Assembly (NCBI GenBank): GCA_029582165.1
Contig: CM055892.1
Span: 12,876,754 to 12,940,753, forward strand
Source: Portulaca oleracea
Lineage: Eukaryota; Streptophyta; Magnoliopsida; Caryophyllales; Portulacaceae
DNA length: 64,000 bases
Reading direction: 5' to 3'
The position numbers and the translations under genes are program-made. The notes under the pieces are model-generated. The model did not search any database and was not told the origin of the DNA. It worked only from the letters and a program-made list of their open reading frames with translations. Shown here piece by piece: positions 1-10,574 of this stretch. The number at the start of each line of letters is the position of its first letter. The stretch's first letter is position 1.

Positions 1-27
1 ATTCCCTATGCTAGTGCAATTGGTAGT

Positions 28-672
28 TTGATGTATGCTATGGTGTGTACTAGACCTGACCTGTCCCACGCAGTTAGTGTGGTGAGTAGATATATGCAGA
101 ATCCAGGGAAGGAGCATTGGGAAGGAGTGAAGTGGATCCTTCGCTATGTGAAGGGTACTTTGGAGAAGGGCATCCTGTATGATAGAGGTAGTGCTGCAAC
201 GTCTGATGTTGCAGGTTATGTTGATGCTGATTATGGTGGAGATCTGGATAGGAGACGCTCAATTTTAGGGTATGTGTTCGTCATGTGTGGAGGAGCAATA
301 TCTTGGAAAGCTTCACTTCAATCTATAGCAGCCTCGTCTACTACAGAGGTTGAATATATTGTTGCAACGGAAGGAGTAAAGGAGGCCATCTGGTTGAGGG
401 GATTGGTCATGGAGCTTGGAGTACCACAAGGCGAGACTGTGGTTTATTCAGACAGTCAGAGTGCTATACATCTGACAAAGAATGACACTTATCATTCGAA
501 GACCAAGCATATAAGCGTCAGGTTTCACTTCATCAGAGATATAGTTGCTGCAGGAGAGATCGTGGTGAAGAAGGTTCATACTTCTGATAATCCTGCAGAC
601 ATGTTAACCAAGCCTCTATCTATAGCTAAGTTCGAACATTGTTTGGACTTAGTTGGTATTCTAAGCATGTGA
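28..672 (+). CDS. copia pol C-terminal end (end of RT plus RNase H)
   Basis: This open frame covers the end of the copia polyprotein and is open to the left edge, so the start at 28 is only an internal Met. Early residues (ATG, PDL, YLK-like RYVKGT) match the RT-RNase H connection. RNase H signatures follow: ADY near residue 67, GYVF, ISW, a SxxEVEY helix near residue 108 and SDSQSAI near residue 141, then the [11 protein letters not shown] block and the TKPL motif near the C-terminus. These are the usual acidic and structural blocks of Ty1/copia RNase H, which degrades RNA in the RNA-DNA hybrid during reverse transcription. The visible part has no stop or frameshift, so the element may be fairly young. 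The stop codon is at 670-672, about 100 bases before the LTR. Confidence 0.93.
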   Translation: MMYAMVCTRPDLSHAVSVVSRYMQNPGKEHWEGVKWILRYVKGTLEKGILYDRGSAATSDVAGYVDADYGGDLDRRRSILGYVFVMCGGAISWKASLQSIAASSTTEVEYIVATEGVKEAIWLRGLVMELGVPQGETVVYSDSQSAIHLTKNDTYHSKTKHISVRFHFIRDIVAAGEIVVKKVHTSDNPADMLTKPLSIAKFEHCLDLVGILSM

Positions 673-773
673 GAGCCCTGCGGGGCCATGCCCTGCGGAG
701 GGGCGTGTTGATGGCGACAGTCAAGATGTTTATCTAGACCGATGATTCGTTGATTTTAGTCCAAGGTGGAGTT

Positions 774-1348
774 TGTTAGGAAAGTGTCCTAAAATCACCA
801 AATCTCTTGATCTCACAATTATTTGTTTCCTAATTGTATTAGGATATTATTTAGGTTTCCTTATTGTGTTGGGTTTCCTAATTGTATTAGATTCTAAATC
901 TATTTGGAGTGGGAGTCAAGTTAGGTTATAGGGAGTTCTCCCTATAAATAGGGTGCATGTTTCTCCACCAAAAACACATCGGCAAACACAGAGAGCTAGA
1001 GAGAGAGAAAATATTGAGAGAGAAAGGGGTCTCACCAATATTTTCCCCAGTGTATCCTGAGAGATTGTGAGTTGAGTGTTGAGAGATTGTTATTGTAATC
1101 TCCTTTGTGGATCGTATCACACCCTGTGATAGTGATCAGGTTGTACTCCTCCTTTCTCATAGTGGATTATTTTCTGGCTGTCGCCGTCCGTGGGTTTTTC
1201 TCCGAGTTCTTCGGTTTCCCACGTAATTCTGGTGTTTGATTTTATCGCTTATTTTTCGTTCCTAAATTTTGTCGTAATATCCGTCATCTCGTTTTCGATT
1301 CTATTATTCGCTTCCGCTGTTACCTTGCTACTCACTTTTCTCTAACAT
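774..1348 (+). repeat. copia 3' LTR
   Basis: The 575-bp LTR is bounded by TGTTAG and CTAACA. A TATA box, TATAAATA, lies at 943-950, followed by AG-rich 5' leader-like sequence with repeated GAGAGA motifs. A promoter here would read towards the PPR gene at 2114, on the same strand. Confidence 0.9.
943..950 (+). promoter_or_regulatory. TATA box of the copia LTR
   Basis: TATAAATA in the LTR, preceded by a T-rich stretch and followed by purine-rich leader sequence. It is the likely core promoter of the element; in a 3' LTR it can drive read-out into the flank. Confidence 0.65.
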
Positions 1349-2113
1349 GAATGAATGTCATATTCACAGACATGGGAAAGAGATAGAGTTGGACAGTTGG
1401 TAGCCATTGTCCATTGTCCATTCATATGTATAATGTATCTGTGCATAGCTATACTTTTTTTGTGCCCTTATTTACTTATTTGGTGCTCAATTGATACTCT
1501 TTCTCTGTGGTAATTCAAATATGGCATATTAGTCCACTAAATATTTATAAAAAAATTGTTTAAAATTACAACTATTTTCTTGGTAATTGAAATATGGTAT
1601 TTGAATTTAATTTATTCGGGTATATCATATATGATTATGACTTTGGATTCATGCGTCGATATCAAAATATGAAAGTACGCATTGACCAAATGCAATAGTT
1701 TATTATTAAGATATTTCACATTTTATGTAATTTTTTTTTCAAATGTGAGCTACTATTAAGTGGTCACCCCTGATAACGAAGTCTGGATCCGCCATTGTGT
1801 CCATGGGACGGGTATGATAGCTAGTTTAATAGAAACAAGAATTAATGTGTCAAACGAAATTAAAAAGTTGTGTTAATCAAGGAAACTCATACCCATTCCT
1901 ATTTGCACAATTTTATTTTTCTTTATATAGCTAAATTATTTCTTGCGTTTGTATGCACCCTCCCAAAGGGTGGATGGATTTTTATTTTGATAAAAATTGC
2001 TACATATGTTGTCTTATGATAAATGATTGTGAGATGGTTTTATATTAGAATTTGCACTCCTAAGGAAATACAAAGCGCTAACCGTCTAACAACTAGTGAA
2101 AGAACTTGCGTTG
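1349..2113. other. intergenic, upstream of the PPR gene
   Basis: AT-rich sequence between the copia LTR and the PPR start codon. No coding region or terminal-repeat structure was found. It presumably holds the PPR promoter, but no convincing TATA box was picked out. Confidence 0.5.
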
Positions 2114-3550
2114 ATGGCGAGTTCTGTAAGCAGGTGCAGCAGCATCGATCCCGGAGCATGGCGGCACCTTATGAGCCTCATCGATCAGTGCACAAGCATG
2201 CAGCGTCTCAGACAAATCCACGCCCTCTTCATAACCCACGGTCTCTCCTCAAACACCTTCGCCATAAGTAAACTCCTTGCTTTCTCTGCTCTTTCTGGCT
2301 CCGGTGATCTCTCCTATGCCTCTCTCCTCTTCCGCAACTTCCCTTCCCCCAATTCCTTCTTCTACAACACCCTCATTCGAGCTTCTTCTCGGAGTTCACA
2401 CCCCCATCTGGCTCTTCGATACTTCAATCTCATGTTGCACGATAAGACTGCTGTGCCTGATCAACATACTTTCCCTTTTGTCTTTCTTGCTTGTGCTGCT
2501 GGGTGTTGGGTTCATGAGGGTCAGAAGCTCCACGCTTTGGTGTTGAAGAATGGGTTCGGCTCATCAGATGGGTATGTTCAAACTTCCCTTTTGAGGTTTT
2601 ACTGCGATTGTAATGATTTGCAGGGTGCGCATAAGGTGTTCGATGAAAGTTCTCAAAGAGATGTTTTTAAGTGGAACGTGCTCATGAATGGGTATGTCAA
2701 AGGTGGCTTTCCTTCAAAGGGTTTAGATTTGTTTAAGGATATGTTGGAGTCGGATATTGAGCCTGATGAGTTCTGTGTAACGACAGCTATCAATGCTTGT
2801 GCAAAGCTGGGTACTATGTGGCAAGGAAAGTGGGTACATGAGTATGTTAAAAGAAGAGGGGACATTGTTTTGGATGATGTTGTTGGGACTGCCTTGGTAG
2901 ATATGTATGCCAAGTGCGGTAGCATTGATATGGCTATGGAGGTATTTGAGGGGATACCTGATAGGAATGTACATTGCTGGGCAGCCTTGATTAGTGGTCT
3001 TGCTTTTAATGGATACGCAAAGAAAGCAATCTCTTGCTTGGATAGGATGCAGGTAGTGGATGGGCTTACACCTGATGGGGTTGCTTTACTCGGGGCGTTA
3101 GTGGCGTGTACCCATGGAGGACATATAAAAGAAGGTATGTTTCTTTTTGAAAACATGGAAGCTAAGTATGGAATAGCTCCAAAGCATGAGCACTACAGTT
3201 GTGTGGTGGACATGTTGTGCAAGGCAGGTCAGTTATCTCAGGCACTTGCGATCATTAAGAGAATGCCCATGAAACCACTCGCTTCAGTTTGGGGTGCTCT
3301 TTTGAGTGGCTGTCAAATACATAAAAACGTTGAGCTTGCAGAGCTTGCTGTTAAGGAACTTGAGCTGCTACGTGACGGGAGAGTAGAAGATGGCAAATAT
3401 GTGGAATTGTCTAACATATATCTTGCTTTGAAAAAGGTTGAAGATGCTAGCAAAATTAGGAGAATGATTGCAAGTGGGGGAACGAAAAAGACACCTGGAT
3501 GGAGTGCTATAGAGGTAGATGGGAAAGTCCATAGATGGGAAAGTCCATGA
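2114..3550 (+). CDS. PLS-class pentatricopeptide repeat protein, C-terminus truncated by a 16-bp duplication
   Basis: Intronless frame of 478 residues starting at the first ATG of the frame (2114); the frame is open a little further upstream but without an ATG. It begins with the Leu/Gln-His segment (QIHALFITHGL) typical of plant PPRs, followed by P, L and S motifs such as HTFPFVFLACA, DVFKWNVLMNGYVKGG, NACAKLG, VGTALVDMYAKCGS, NVHCWAALISG and GVALLGALVACTHGGHI. The E-type tail (SVWGALLSGCQIHKNVELAELA, here quoted in parts: GALLSGCQ, VELAELA) leads to GWSAIEVDGKVH. PLS proteins of this type usually bind organellar RNA and take part in C-to-U editing or processing; the target here is unknown. 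A perfect 16-bp tandem duplication at 3517-3548 shifts the frame just after DGKVH and stops at 3548-3550. The expected E+ residues (VHEFVSGD, AHP) are found directly downstream in another frame to 3722. No DYW domain is seen. Confidence 0.9.
   Translation: MASSVSRCSSIDPGAWRHLMSLIDQCTSMQRLRQIHALFITHGLSSNTFAISKLLAFSALSGSGDLSYASLLFRNFPSPNSFFYNTLIRASSRSSHPHLALRYFNLMLHDKTAVPDQHTFPFVFLACAAGCWVHEGQKLHALVLKNGFGSSDGYVQTSLLRFYCDCNDLQGAHKVFDESSQRDVFKWNVLMNGYVKGGFPSKGLDLFKDMLESDIEPDEFCVTTAINACAKLGTMWQGKWVHEYVKRRGDIVLDDVVGTALVDMYAKCGSIDMAMEVFEGIPDRNVHCWAALISGLAFNGYAKKAISCLDRMQVVDGLTPDGVALLGALVACTHGGHIKEGMFLFENMEAKYGIAPKHEHYSCVVDMLCKAGQLSQALAIIKRMPMKPLASVWGALLSGCQIHKNVELAELAVKELELLRDGRVEDGKYVELSNIYLALKKVEDASKIRRMIASGGTKKTPGWSAIEVDGKVHRWESP
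3517..3548 (+). repeat. 16-bp perfect tandem duplication that breaks the PPR E+ region
   Basis: AGATGGGAAAGTCCAT occurs twice head to tail (3517-3532 and 3533-3548). Sixteen is not a multiple of three, so the second copy shifts the reading frame by one and gives a TGA at 3548-3550. Confidence 0.97.
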
Positions 3551-3722
3551 GTTTGTTTCTGGGGATGCTGCACATCCACATTTGGCCCAAATACATACAA
3601 TGTTGCAATTCATTTCATTTCATTTGTTTCGGGATCCCATCAAGACACTGGCGATAGAGGAAAGATATATACATGGAATGAATATTGCAGAACACAATAA
3701 CTTGCTTCTTGTTGGCTCCTAA
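3551..3722 (+). pseudogene. out-of-frame E+ tail of the PPR gene
   Basis: The continuation of the PPR C-terminal motif is readable in the shifted frame: KVHEFVSGDAAHPHLAQ, then a less conserved tail ending at a stop at 3720-3722. It would be joined in frame if one copy of the 16-bp duplication were absent. It is now untranslated unless the frame is shifted. Confidence 0.85.
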
Positions 3723-4330
3723 GTTAGCAGAATAAGCTGAGTTCAGCTAGCAGTCATAGACGTCTCTAAACATGTCCTTGTTGCTGTCAGTTAAACACCG
3801 AGAAGGTTTCCCTCACTCTCAGAAGCTTATTTCTGATGTCTTCTTGTGACGTTAAATTATTCCCACCCGGCACCCAGTAACCCAATTGACTTTTTCTTTT
3901 ATTTTATATTTTTTACTTCTTGTTTTTACTTCTTCTGAATTCTTTCATAAAGTCTTGTGTTTTCCGTTTTTTTCCCCTTATTTTGCCCCACATCTTACGT
4001 TTGTCACATACCTAAAACTTATTTTATTGAACTTTCAGTGCTTATAGTCCTGACATGCCTACATATTCATGGGAGAAGAACAGAAAACTTGACACTCCAA
4101 AGCAAATTAATTGTAGTTGCTTTTACATTACTCTTGCATCCCTTTTTGAAAAAGGTTCTTTTGGAAACCAACTATTTGCTAATCTTGAATCTGAGGACAG
4201 TTTTCAATATATCTTCACCTCTTTGGACCTTAGGCTTAGCAAAGGCTTGAAGCTTGTTGAGTTTTACTTAAGTGGAATATCCAGAAAACGTTGGCTAATC
4301 AGATAATAGTTTTAGTTTTAGAATTCTTGC
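3723..4330. other. 3' flank of the PPR gene
   Basis: T-rich sequence, probably the PPR 3' untranslated region then intergenic. Short open frames near 3957-4306 show no family resemblance and no coding signature. Confidence 0.45.
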
Positions 4331-4599
4331 AAAAATTTGGTCGGAGGTACCCCCTATGTTTTCCGGAAACTATTTTTCGGAGACCATATTATTGAAAATT
4401 TTAAGTTGGGCATTCATCATTTAATGATAGGGGCAGGTTAGTAAATTTATAATTTTTGCCCGATTCCAATCAGTTCTAACCAGATTGTCACCCTAAAATA
4501 GATATGAATGAACATTGTTCACCTAATTATAATTTCCTCCAATGTGGTCCCTGAAAAATAGATTTCACAAAACATAGGGTACCTCCGAGCAATTTTTTG
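4331..4599. mobile_element. MITE with about 57-bp imperfect terminal inverted repeats
   Basis: The left end (4331-4388, containing CGGAGGTACC and CTATGTTTT) is the reverse complement of the right end (4543-4599, containing AACATAGGGTACCTCCGAG) with a few mismatches. The centre is AT-rich and non-coding. Length is about 270 bp. No clear target-site duplication was resolved, so the superfamily is open. Confidence 0.8.
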
Positions 4600-6082
4600 T
4601 CTTTGTTCCCATCCATTCGCCTAGAAGAAAGTGAAGCATTAACAGAAGGTATTTCCCTTTCTTAGATGGAAACTAGCCCAGTAGAGTATGCGTTTAGATG
4701 TCCTCCTATTTGTCCCTAGTTATTGATTATTGGCCCAAAATTTTCACCGGAAATGAAAAGGTTTAAGCAAAAGATCTTAGAGATTGGATGGGAAGAAATG
4801 GATCAAGTTATGACTCAGGGGTTTGCCTAAGCTCCACTCATGTACGACTAAACCAAGCTTGTCCTAACTCAGCTTTTTCTTTTCTTTTTTCTTTTGGTGT
4901 CCTTTGACAATTTATTTGGTGTTTCAATATACTATTCTGCCTCTTGGTCTATTTTGCAATGACCACAATGTGCAATGCAGCAAACGTCTCATTACCGTGC
5001 TTGGTGTTTTCAACTATTTCCTTGCACTTTAGTTAATACATTTCCATGTTTCTTGTTATGCAGGTTATTCCAATTCAAATTTTTACTCTCGGGTCTGGAA
5101 TCAATGGAATGCATGCTAATTTGAACCTGATCAAGGCTGTGTTCCATTTTGTAGAGGAACCCTACAGGCAAGTCACATTGAGTAATCTATAGGACAACCA
5201 CATTTGTGTAGGGCTGCTATCTTTGACCCCATGCCAAGGTGGCATTGCCGTACAGATATGGATATGGATTGAGAGGACATGAAGATTTTTTCTTGGAAAA
5301 CTTGCAGAAGGTGAGTGAAATGGGACATAAAGACCTAAGGCCAACCCACCAACTGGTCATAAGGTGCAAAAGAAGGGAGATTATTTCACAGACAGTAAAT
5401 TACATTTCTCAATCATATTGATTTTGGTAGATTGCTACCCAATAGGATCCGCTTGAGGTGGAGAAGGGAAAGACAATCTTAGAAAGCAAATGTTAATATC
5501 TGCCATTAACTTATTTATGTTTGCTTTGATTAAGTTATCCATTATCATAATTTTTGACCTTTCATGATAAATTCACATCCCTTTGTAGGGTGTTGTGCAT
5601 TTCATGTTGATTGAGTTCGGACCACATGACACTACAGATATGCCATAAATGTTCGACGATCTTTTTGTTATGTCAAGCTGATTGAGTTCAAGTTTATTAC
5701 CAACTTATTTTTATGATACGTAGTAAACAGCCTAATGATACAGCCTTCAAGTTTAGCTAAACGTGCAGTGCATCTTATGGCTGTATAGTAAAAAGCATGG
5801 AGCTGTTGTGATGAGATATTTTATCTCACAGAAAAGTATGCATAAGGCAACAAAACGTAAATGGATGTCTTTGTATGTTGGCAGAATTGTTGGAAAAGAA
5901 ACTTAGGACAGAAATTATTGCATTTAAATGGAGTGAATATATTACAGGGAAAGAATGGAGTGAATCTATTACAAGAAAAGAATGGTAGAACTGTATATAG
6001 CTGAAGGAAGAATGAAAAAAATCCATTGATTGAGAGCTCTGCTGTAGTAGGAGCTGAATTGCGATTGTTCGGATGCATCAGC
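4600..6082. other. intergenic region between PPR and XTH-a
   Basis: No coding region recognised; the small open frames do not resemble known families. The last few hundred bases form the 3' flank of the minus-strand XTH-a. Confidence 0.45.
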
Positions 6083-7159
6083 CTAAGGTGCATTGATTGT
6101 GCATTCCTTTGGAAGGCCATGGGGAAACCTTTGAGCATCTGTGCAGTAATTGTAAATCATGTAGTTCTTCTGCACCCATTTCATCCTGGCTTGGCTGCTG
6201 GTATCGAGCTCTTGTGTCAGCCACGCATTGTTCCCGGAAACTGACGTTGAGCTGCATGATGATTTTCCTCTGGACCAAACACATGCATTGGCATTGAAAT
6301 TTTTGTAGGATGCTGTAAACGGGGCTTTCGACCAGTCAGTCTTGACCCTCCCCCCCTGTGTAGCCCAGTCATCTGCATTCCAAAGGCTGGAATATACCCT
6401 CATTGCCTGACTTTTCGGGTACGGAACACCGATAGATTCCAAATTTCTGAATTCTCTGATTGGTGTCCTGTCAACAGAAAATCTGACACAGACAGGTAAA
6501 ATGGTGTAAGCTATTGTCTTCTCACATTGTTATTTTAACTCCTAAAATTTGATTAATTCAACTAATTTCTGCAGTGAATTTGTATTCTCACATGATTCTT
6601 TGGGGGTTCCAGAGGATTGAATAGGTGTGAAAATCAGCAGTTGGGTCAAACCACAAGTGAAACTGTTGCTCCCTCCCACCTTTACCCTGACTAAAGACAT
6701 TGGTGTGGAGAGTGTATGGCTGGCCAGACACATTACCCAAGAACTCAAAGTCTATCTCGTCATGGGCTGCACCTTGTGATGATAGCTGCATACAGATGAC
6801 CCAGATGATCAGAATGTTTTTAAGGAAATAAATCCCAAGGTAAAACACGATCAAAGCTGTTAGATTTGACTAAGGTGTGTGAGATGACAAAACTTACATA
6901 GTATGTAGTGACAGTTCCAGCAGAGTTTCCAGGGACGAGCTTGAGTTGCATGTCAATCCTTAGAAAGGTACTGCGTTCTTGATCGGAAGCGAGCTGAGGC
7001 CTTGTCAAGTGACAAAGTGAGGGCCTGACCATTGTTAAGAATCTTGCCACGACCATCACCCCATGTTATGTCGACGTCTCTGTTGAAGTTCCCGGCAGAG
7101 GTGGTTGCGATCAAACAAACAATAAGCAGAAATGAACAGGTATAACTATAAGCTACCAT
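6083..7159 (-). pseudogene. XTH: XTH-a: xyloglucan endotransglucosylase/hydrolase with exon-1 frameshift
   Basis: Three exons on the minus strand: 7159-6898, 6785-6592 and 6482-6083, with GT-AG introns at the same places as in XTH-b and XTH-c. Family GH16; cuts and rejoins xyloglucan in the cell wall. A signal peptide (MVAYSYTCSFLLIVCLI) is followed by [22 protein letters not shown]. Exon 2 carries the intact [11 protein letters not shown] catalytic motif with the NVS glycosylation site; exon 3 carries [19 protein letters not shown] and the Cys-rich C-terminal block ending ECTINAP. Compared with its paralogues, exon 1 lacks 3 bases near DKAS and then 2 bases where the others read YLFGRIDMQ (about 6960). 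Exon 1 is therefore 262 nt instead of a multiple of three, and the frame stops at a TGA within the GATTGA at the deletion. Exons 2 and 3 remain open, so the break is recent, or is a sequence error. A TATA-like element lies about 100 bases upstream. Confidence 0.9.
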
Positions 7160-7258
7160 TGTAAGTGAATCAGGTGACAAATCTATCCTTTGTCTTTCAA
7201 AGTGGCTCTTACTTTTGTAGTTTTGAATGGTAGATGAGTGGAAATAGGTGCATGGTGG

Positions 7259-7267
7259 GTTTAAATA
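7259..7267 (-). promoter_or_regulatory. putative TATA box of XTH-a
   Basis: CTATTTAAA on the minus strand, about 100 bases upstream of the XTH-a ATG at 7159, in the position expected of a core promoter. Confidence 0.5.
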
Positions 7268-7345
7268 GAAAGGGTATTGTGGGTTTGGGTGTGCCAGACA
7301 GAGCTGGTAGGATTAGGAAACAACTTAGGAAGGGTCCCAAAGCAT

Positions 7346-7415
7346 GAAGGTGAAACAGCTGGTTTTGGTGGTTGCAATGGGAAGTCACTATAATGTAGTA
7401 AGGGCAGTGGGGACT
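7346..7415 (-). promoter_or_regulatory. conserved XTH promoter blocks (XTH-a copy)
   Basis: Two blocks shared with XTH-b and XTH-c: AACCAGCTGTTTCACCTTC (minus strand, about 7346-7364) and AGTCCCCACTGCCCTT (about 7400-7415). They are in the same order and at a similar distance from the ATG (about 190-256 bases here, about 300 for the distal block in the others). Confidence 0.6.
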
Positions 7416-8646
7416 TGGGTGGGATTAAGTCAGCTGCTCTATTTGCACCCTATATTTTTTGGATTGTTTTAATTTTAGAGTGCTGCCTAGCTGTTGGTTG
7501 TACTATCAGAAAAAACTATGACACTATTTGATATGAATGCTCTGGTTCAGTTTGCCTTGTAAAAAAAAATGGGTACAATCACATGTCTTACGTTCTCGAT
7601 CGGTTTGGTTGAAAATTCAGACACTTTTTTTTATTTATGTTTGTTTGAGTTCAATTTTTATCTAGAAGTTACACTCCTACTGGTACAAATTGATCAACCC
7701 CGAAAAAAAATTAGATATTACACTTCTTTTTTGTTGTTGGATGAGCCAAAAAAAAAAAAAGAAAGATATTAGACATTTTTTTTATTTGATGTTTAATTTT
7801 TCCAGATTAAAAGCCTACAAACCGTGAATCTGAATTTTGGACGGTTGTTGCCTTGTTGGGCACATTTTATTAAATCTTTAGCATTATTAACAATTTATTA
7901 GGTGCACTCGGAACATGTACTCCAGATATTACGACTTTTCATCCATTTATATTAGATTATTCACCCACATTTATTAGGTTGTTCACTCTGATTATTATGA
8001 TTATTTACTCACCAATATCTGGAACGTATGTTCCGAATTCATGAAATATATATTGCACATTAGGCGGCTGAGCCAATCCGATTATATTCATAAAAAGGGC
8101 TTTTAGATGATATCCTTTCACAGTGTCCATATCAGCCTATCTGTTTTCACTTTTTGTTTGCTTTGTGTGCCCTTATTTCTGGCTAACAATTGAGCTTCCC
8201 AGCTATATATTACTTTTCAACTTTTCCGTAGCCTTTGTCTTTAGGGTTGTTTTTAGATATGCAAGCTGCAAATGAGCTGTCCGAGTACTTTTAATACATA
8301 TACCTCTGGTCCTTAACTCACTTTTTATGTTTAAATGTTCATAATTTTCGGAGTATTGGTTTATGGTTAATATTTGTAATTTTAAAAATTGAAGTTTTGG
8401 ATGATAATACACTGAATTTTAAGGGTATTTGACAATAATGCACTAGACTTTTTCTTAACTCTAATACATTGAACTTTGAGGGTATTGGACAATAATGCAC
8501 CCGGAACCGTTCCTGTGGTGGTTGACTCGGTTTCGGTCCTACTTTGAGATGTAGTTTTTTTTTTTTAAAAAAAATATTAGTCATCTTACTTATGTTTACT
8601 TTCTTACATGAAAAATTTTAACTCACTTTTTATGATTAAATGTTCA
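7416..8646. other. intergenic between XTH-a promoter and gypsy fragment
   Basis: AT-rich. It holds two 39-bp direct repeats (8406-8444 and 8462-8500, sharing GACAATAATGCAC) and a 29-bp direct repeat (8313-8341 and 8618-8646). The second copy of the latter abuts the broken end of the gypsy gag. No gene seen. Confidence 0.5.
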
Positions 8647-8691
8647 CGGTCTCTCCTCCAAGTTGCTCAGCAATCTCCATGAATCACTACA

Positions 8692-9333
8692 TCAATAGCA
8701 AGCGTTTTCCGCCATTTGAGCAAGGAGGGTGTCTGCTTGCGCGGGAGTGTTGTTCAAGAATTGGCCACCCGAAGCATTGTCAACCAATTGTTTGGGGGCA
8801 TGGTTCAATCCATTGTAGAACGTGTGAGTCAATAGATGTGGCTTAAAAATGTAATGCGGACACGATCTTTGCAGGCTCTTGTATCGTTCCCACGCTTCAT
8901 AGAGAGACTCCCCAAGTTCTTGTTGGAAATTCACGACCAAGGTTCTCAACTTGGAGGTTTCTTGCAGTGGGAAAAACTTCTTTAGAAATGCAAAGCTCAG
9001 AGATTCCCATGTGGTGAAAGAATTTCTAATGCAATTGTCAAGCCATGCCCTTGCTTTTCCGAGCAAGGAAAACAGGCAGTAACGAAGGCGTGGGTATTCA
9101 TTGCTCACTCCATTCATTTTGAACATACTACACCGTTCAAAGAAGTTGGATATGTGCTCAAGAGGTTTCTCGACCTTCAACCCATGGAATTGAGACTATT
9201 CTATATGGTTGAGGTAGGCCGGCTTGAAATCAAACGTGACATTCGCATCCAAGACCGGTAGAACAATAACTGAACCGCCTGCGGAGGCAGTCGAAGAGGA
9301 ATAATACAACAATGTACGTGGTTGTTCCGCCAT
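8692..9333 (-). pseudogene. gypsy gag (Retrotrans_gag) with internal stop
   Basis: The frame starts at ATG 9333 and reads MAEQPRTLLYYSSS, then GSVIVLPVLDANVTFDFKP, and stops at a TAG at 9196-9198. The same frame continues with FHGLKVEKPLEHISNFFERC and the core gag signature SLLGKARAWLDN, TTWESLSFAFLKKFFP, TLVVNFQQELGESLYEAWERY and SCPHYIF. It ends MAENACY at 8692. The spacing of W, FL..FFP and ESLYEAWERYK is that of plant Ty3/gypsy gag capsid domains, which form the virus-like particle. Normal gag continues into a zinc knuckle; here it is cut off. One stop and a truncation make it non-functional. Confidence 0.88.
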
Positions 9334-9551
9334 GGACTATCGTTGGCGTCTCCTACGGGCATTTGTAAGGTTCTATCGAGCAGTTCTCTCGACTTCGGGG
9401 TCAGATGGCAAATAGGGGTCGATCCCTCCTGCGCATACAATCAAACAACAAACCAAGATGAGCAGCCCAAGGGTCTACACTACACCTAACGACAGGGAAG
9501 AAGTAGACTCGAAACACAAATACCAAAACAAAAGCACAAAAGGGCGCAACT

Positions 9552-9570
9552 CTCCGTCAACACACCAAAA
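9552..9570 (-). other. decayed gypsy primer-binding site
   Basis: The minus strand reads TTTTGGTGTGTTGACGGAG directly after the LTR. It resembles the GGCGCCGTTGCCGGG-type site used by several plant gypsy lineages after C-to-T and G-to-A decay. Position fits; identity of the tRNA is inferred. Confidence 0.5.
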
Positions 9571-10522
9571 TTTGTTTAGCAATTTCCTAATGTACTAAGA
9601 AAATGGTCGTTGATGAGTTGGGGAGTTGGGCCCTAATACTCTAATCATGTATTTGATTTCAAGAACACTTCAAGTAACAAGATATGAACGTATTTTGAAC
9701 TATACTACGAAAAACACGAAAGTAAATAGAGTCTAACAGATGGTAAAACAAGGGCTCGGGGTATTACCGGGCCAACCTAGTTAAGGACTAAGCATAGATT
9801 TCGTGGTTTTAGGAATGATTTGTATTCGGTCGTTAAGTGAGAGGATTGTAATGATAAAATCCTAGGTAGTGTATTCTGTCGAGTGGCCAGTTAAAGCTTA
9901 CTTCCTAAAGTTCGTCATCACTCTCTCATACGATAGACCTTAATCCAATGTAATCGGTTCCAAAATCCCACGCTAGTGAAGATTAGGAACTAATTACTCC
10001 GACCAAAATCTCCAACTCAATGTTTGGAGGAGGATTCATAACCTCTCAGCACCAAAATCTTCCACATTGAGTGGAAACAGAGGGACGAGACACTTAATCA
10101 TCTAATTAATCACCCTAATCCTACTAATCCGAGCCTAATCCCCATTAGGGGCCCTAAGCACCCCCTAACCCTAAGGGAAATTAGCCACACATTCATTATA
10201 GAAATAATCATAAGCATCAAATGAAAACTAAACATGATTTTAGCACAAAGAAAGCAAATCAAAGCAATTACACTAATTATCAAGCCTAAACAATTACAAA
10301 GCATACCCAAGTAAAAAGCAATGAAAATCTGAATGGAACCACGGGGGAACAATAACTTCAATGGAACTTGTATTGAACTTCAATGGAGTACAAAGGTCTT
10401 CAAAAAGGAAAATAATTAACCAAGGAAAGAGTGCTTAATGAAGAGAGGAAAAACTAAGCCAATGTATTCTCTAAGTTCTCAAAAGTAAAATCTAAGATCA
10501 TCCCTAATTACAGCAAAAGGTG

Positions 10523-10530
10523 TATTTATA
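10523..10530 (-). promoter_or_regulatory. TATA box of the gypsy LTR
   Basis: TATAAATA on the minus strand within the LTR, about 45 bases downstream of the palindrome array in element sense. Confidence 0.55.
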
Positions 10531-10574
10531 CATAGGGTTGATTAAACTAAACACAATCGTTTTAGCTTGAAAAT

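Larger units (their letters stand above)
1..1348 (+). mobile_element. Ty1/copia retrotransposon, 3' part with complete 3' LTR
   Basis: The window opens inside a copia element. It holds the end of pol (to 672), a short untranslated stretch, a purine-rich tract at about 761-771, and a 3' LTR at 774-1348. The LTR begins TGTTAG and ends CTAACA, a perfect inverted terminal hexamer. The 5' LTR lies outside the window, so a target-site duplication cannot be confirmed; the 3' flanking pentamer is TGAAT (1349-1353). The neighbouring PPR gene is on the same strand about 0.77 kb downstream. Confidence 0.93.

Noticed and set aside
3957..4306. Overlapping open frames downstream of the PPR gene
   Set aside because: They look like chance frames in T-rich sequence, and no family resemblance was seen.
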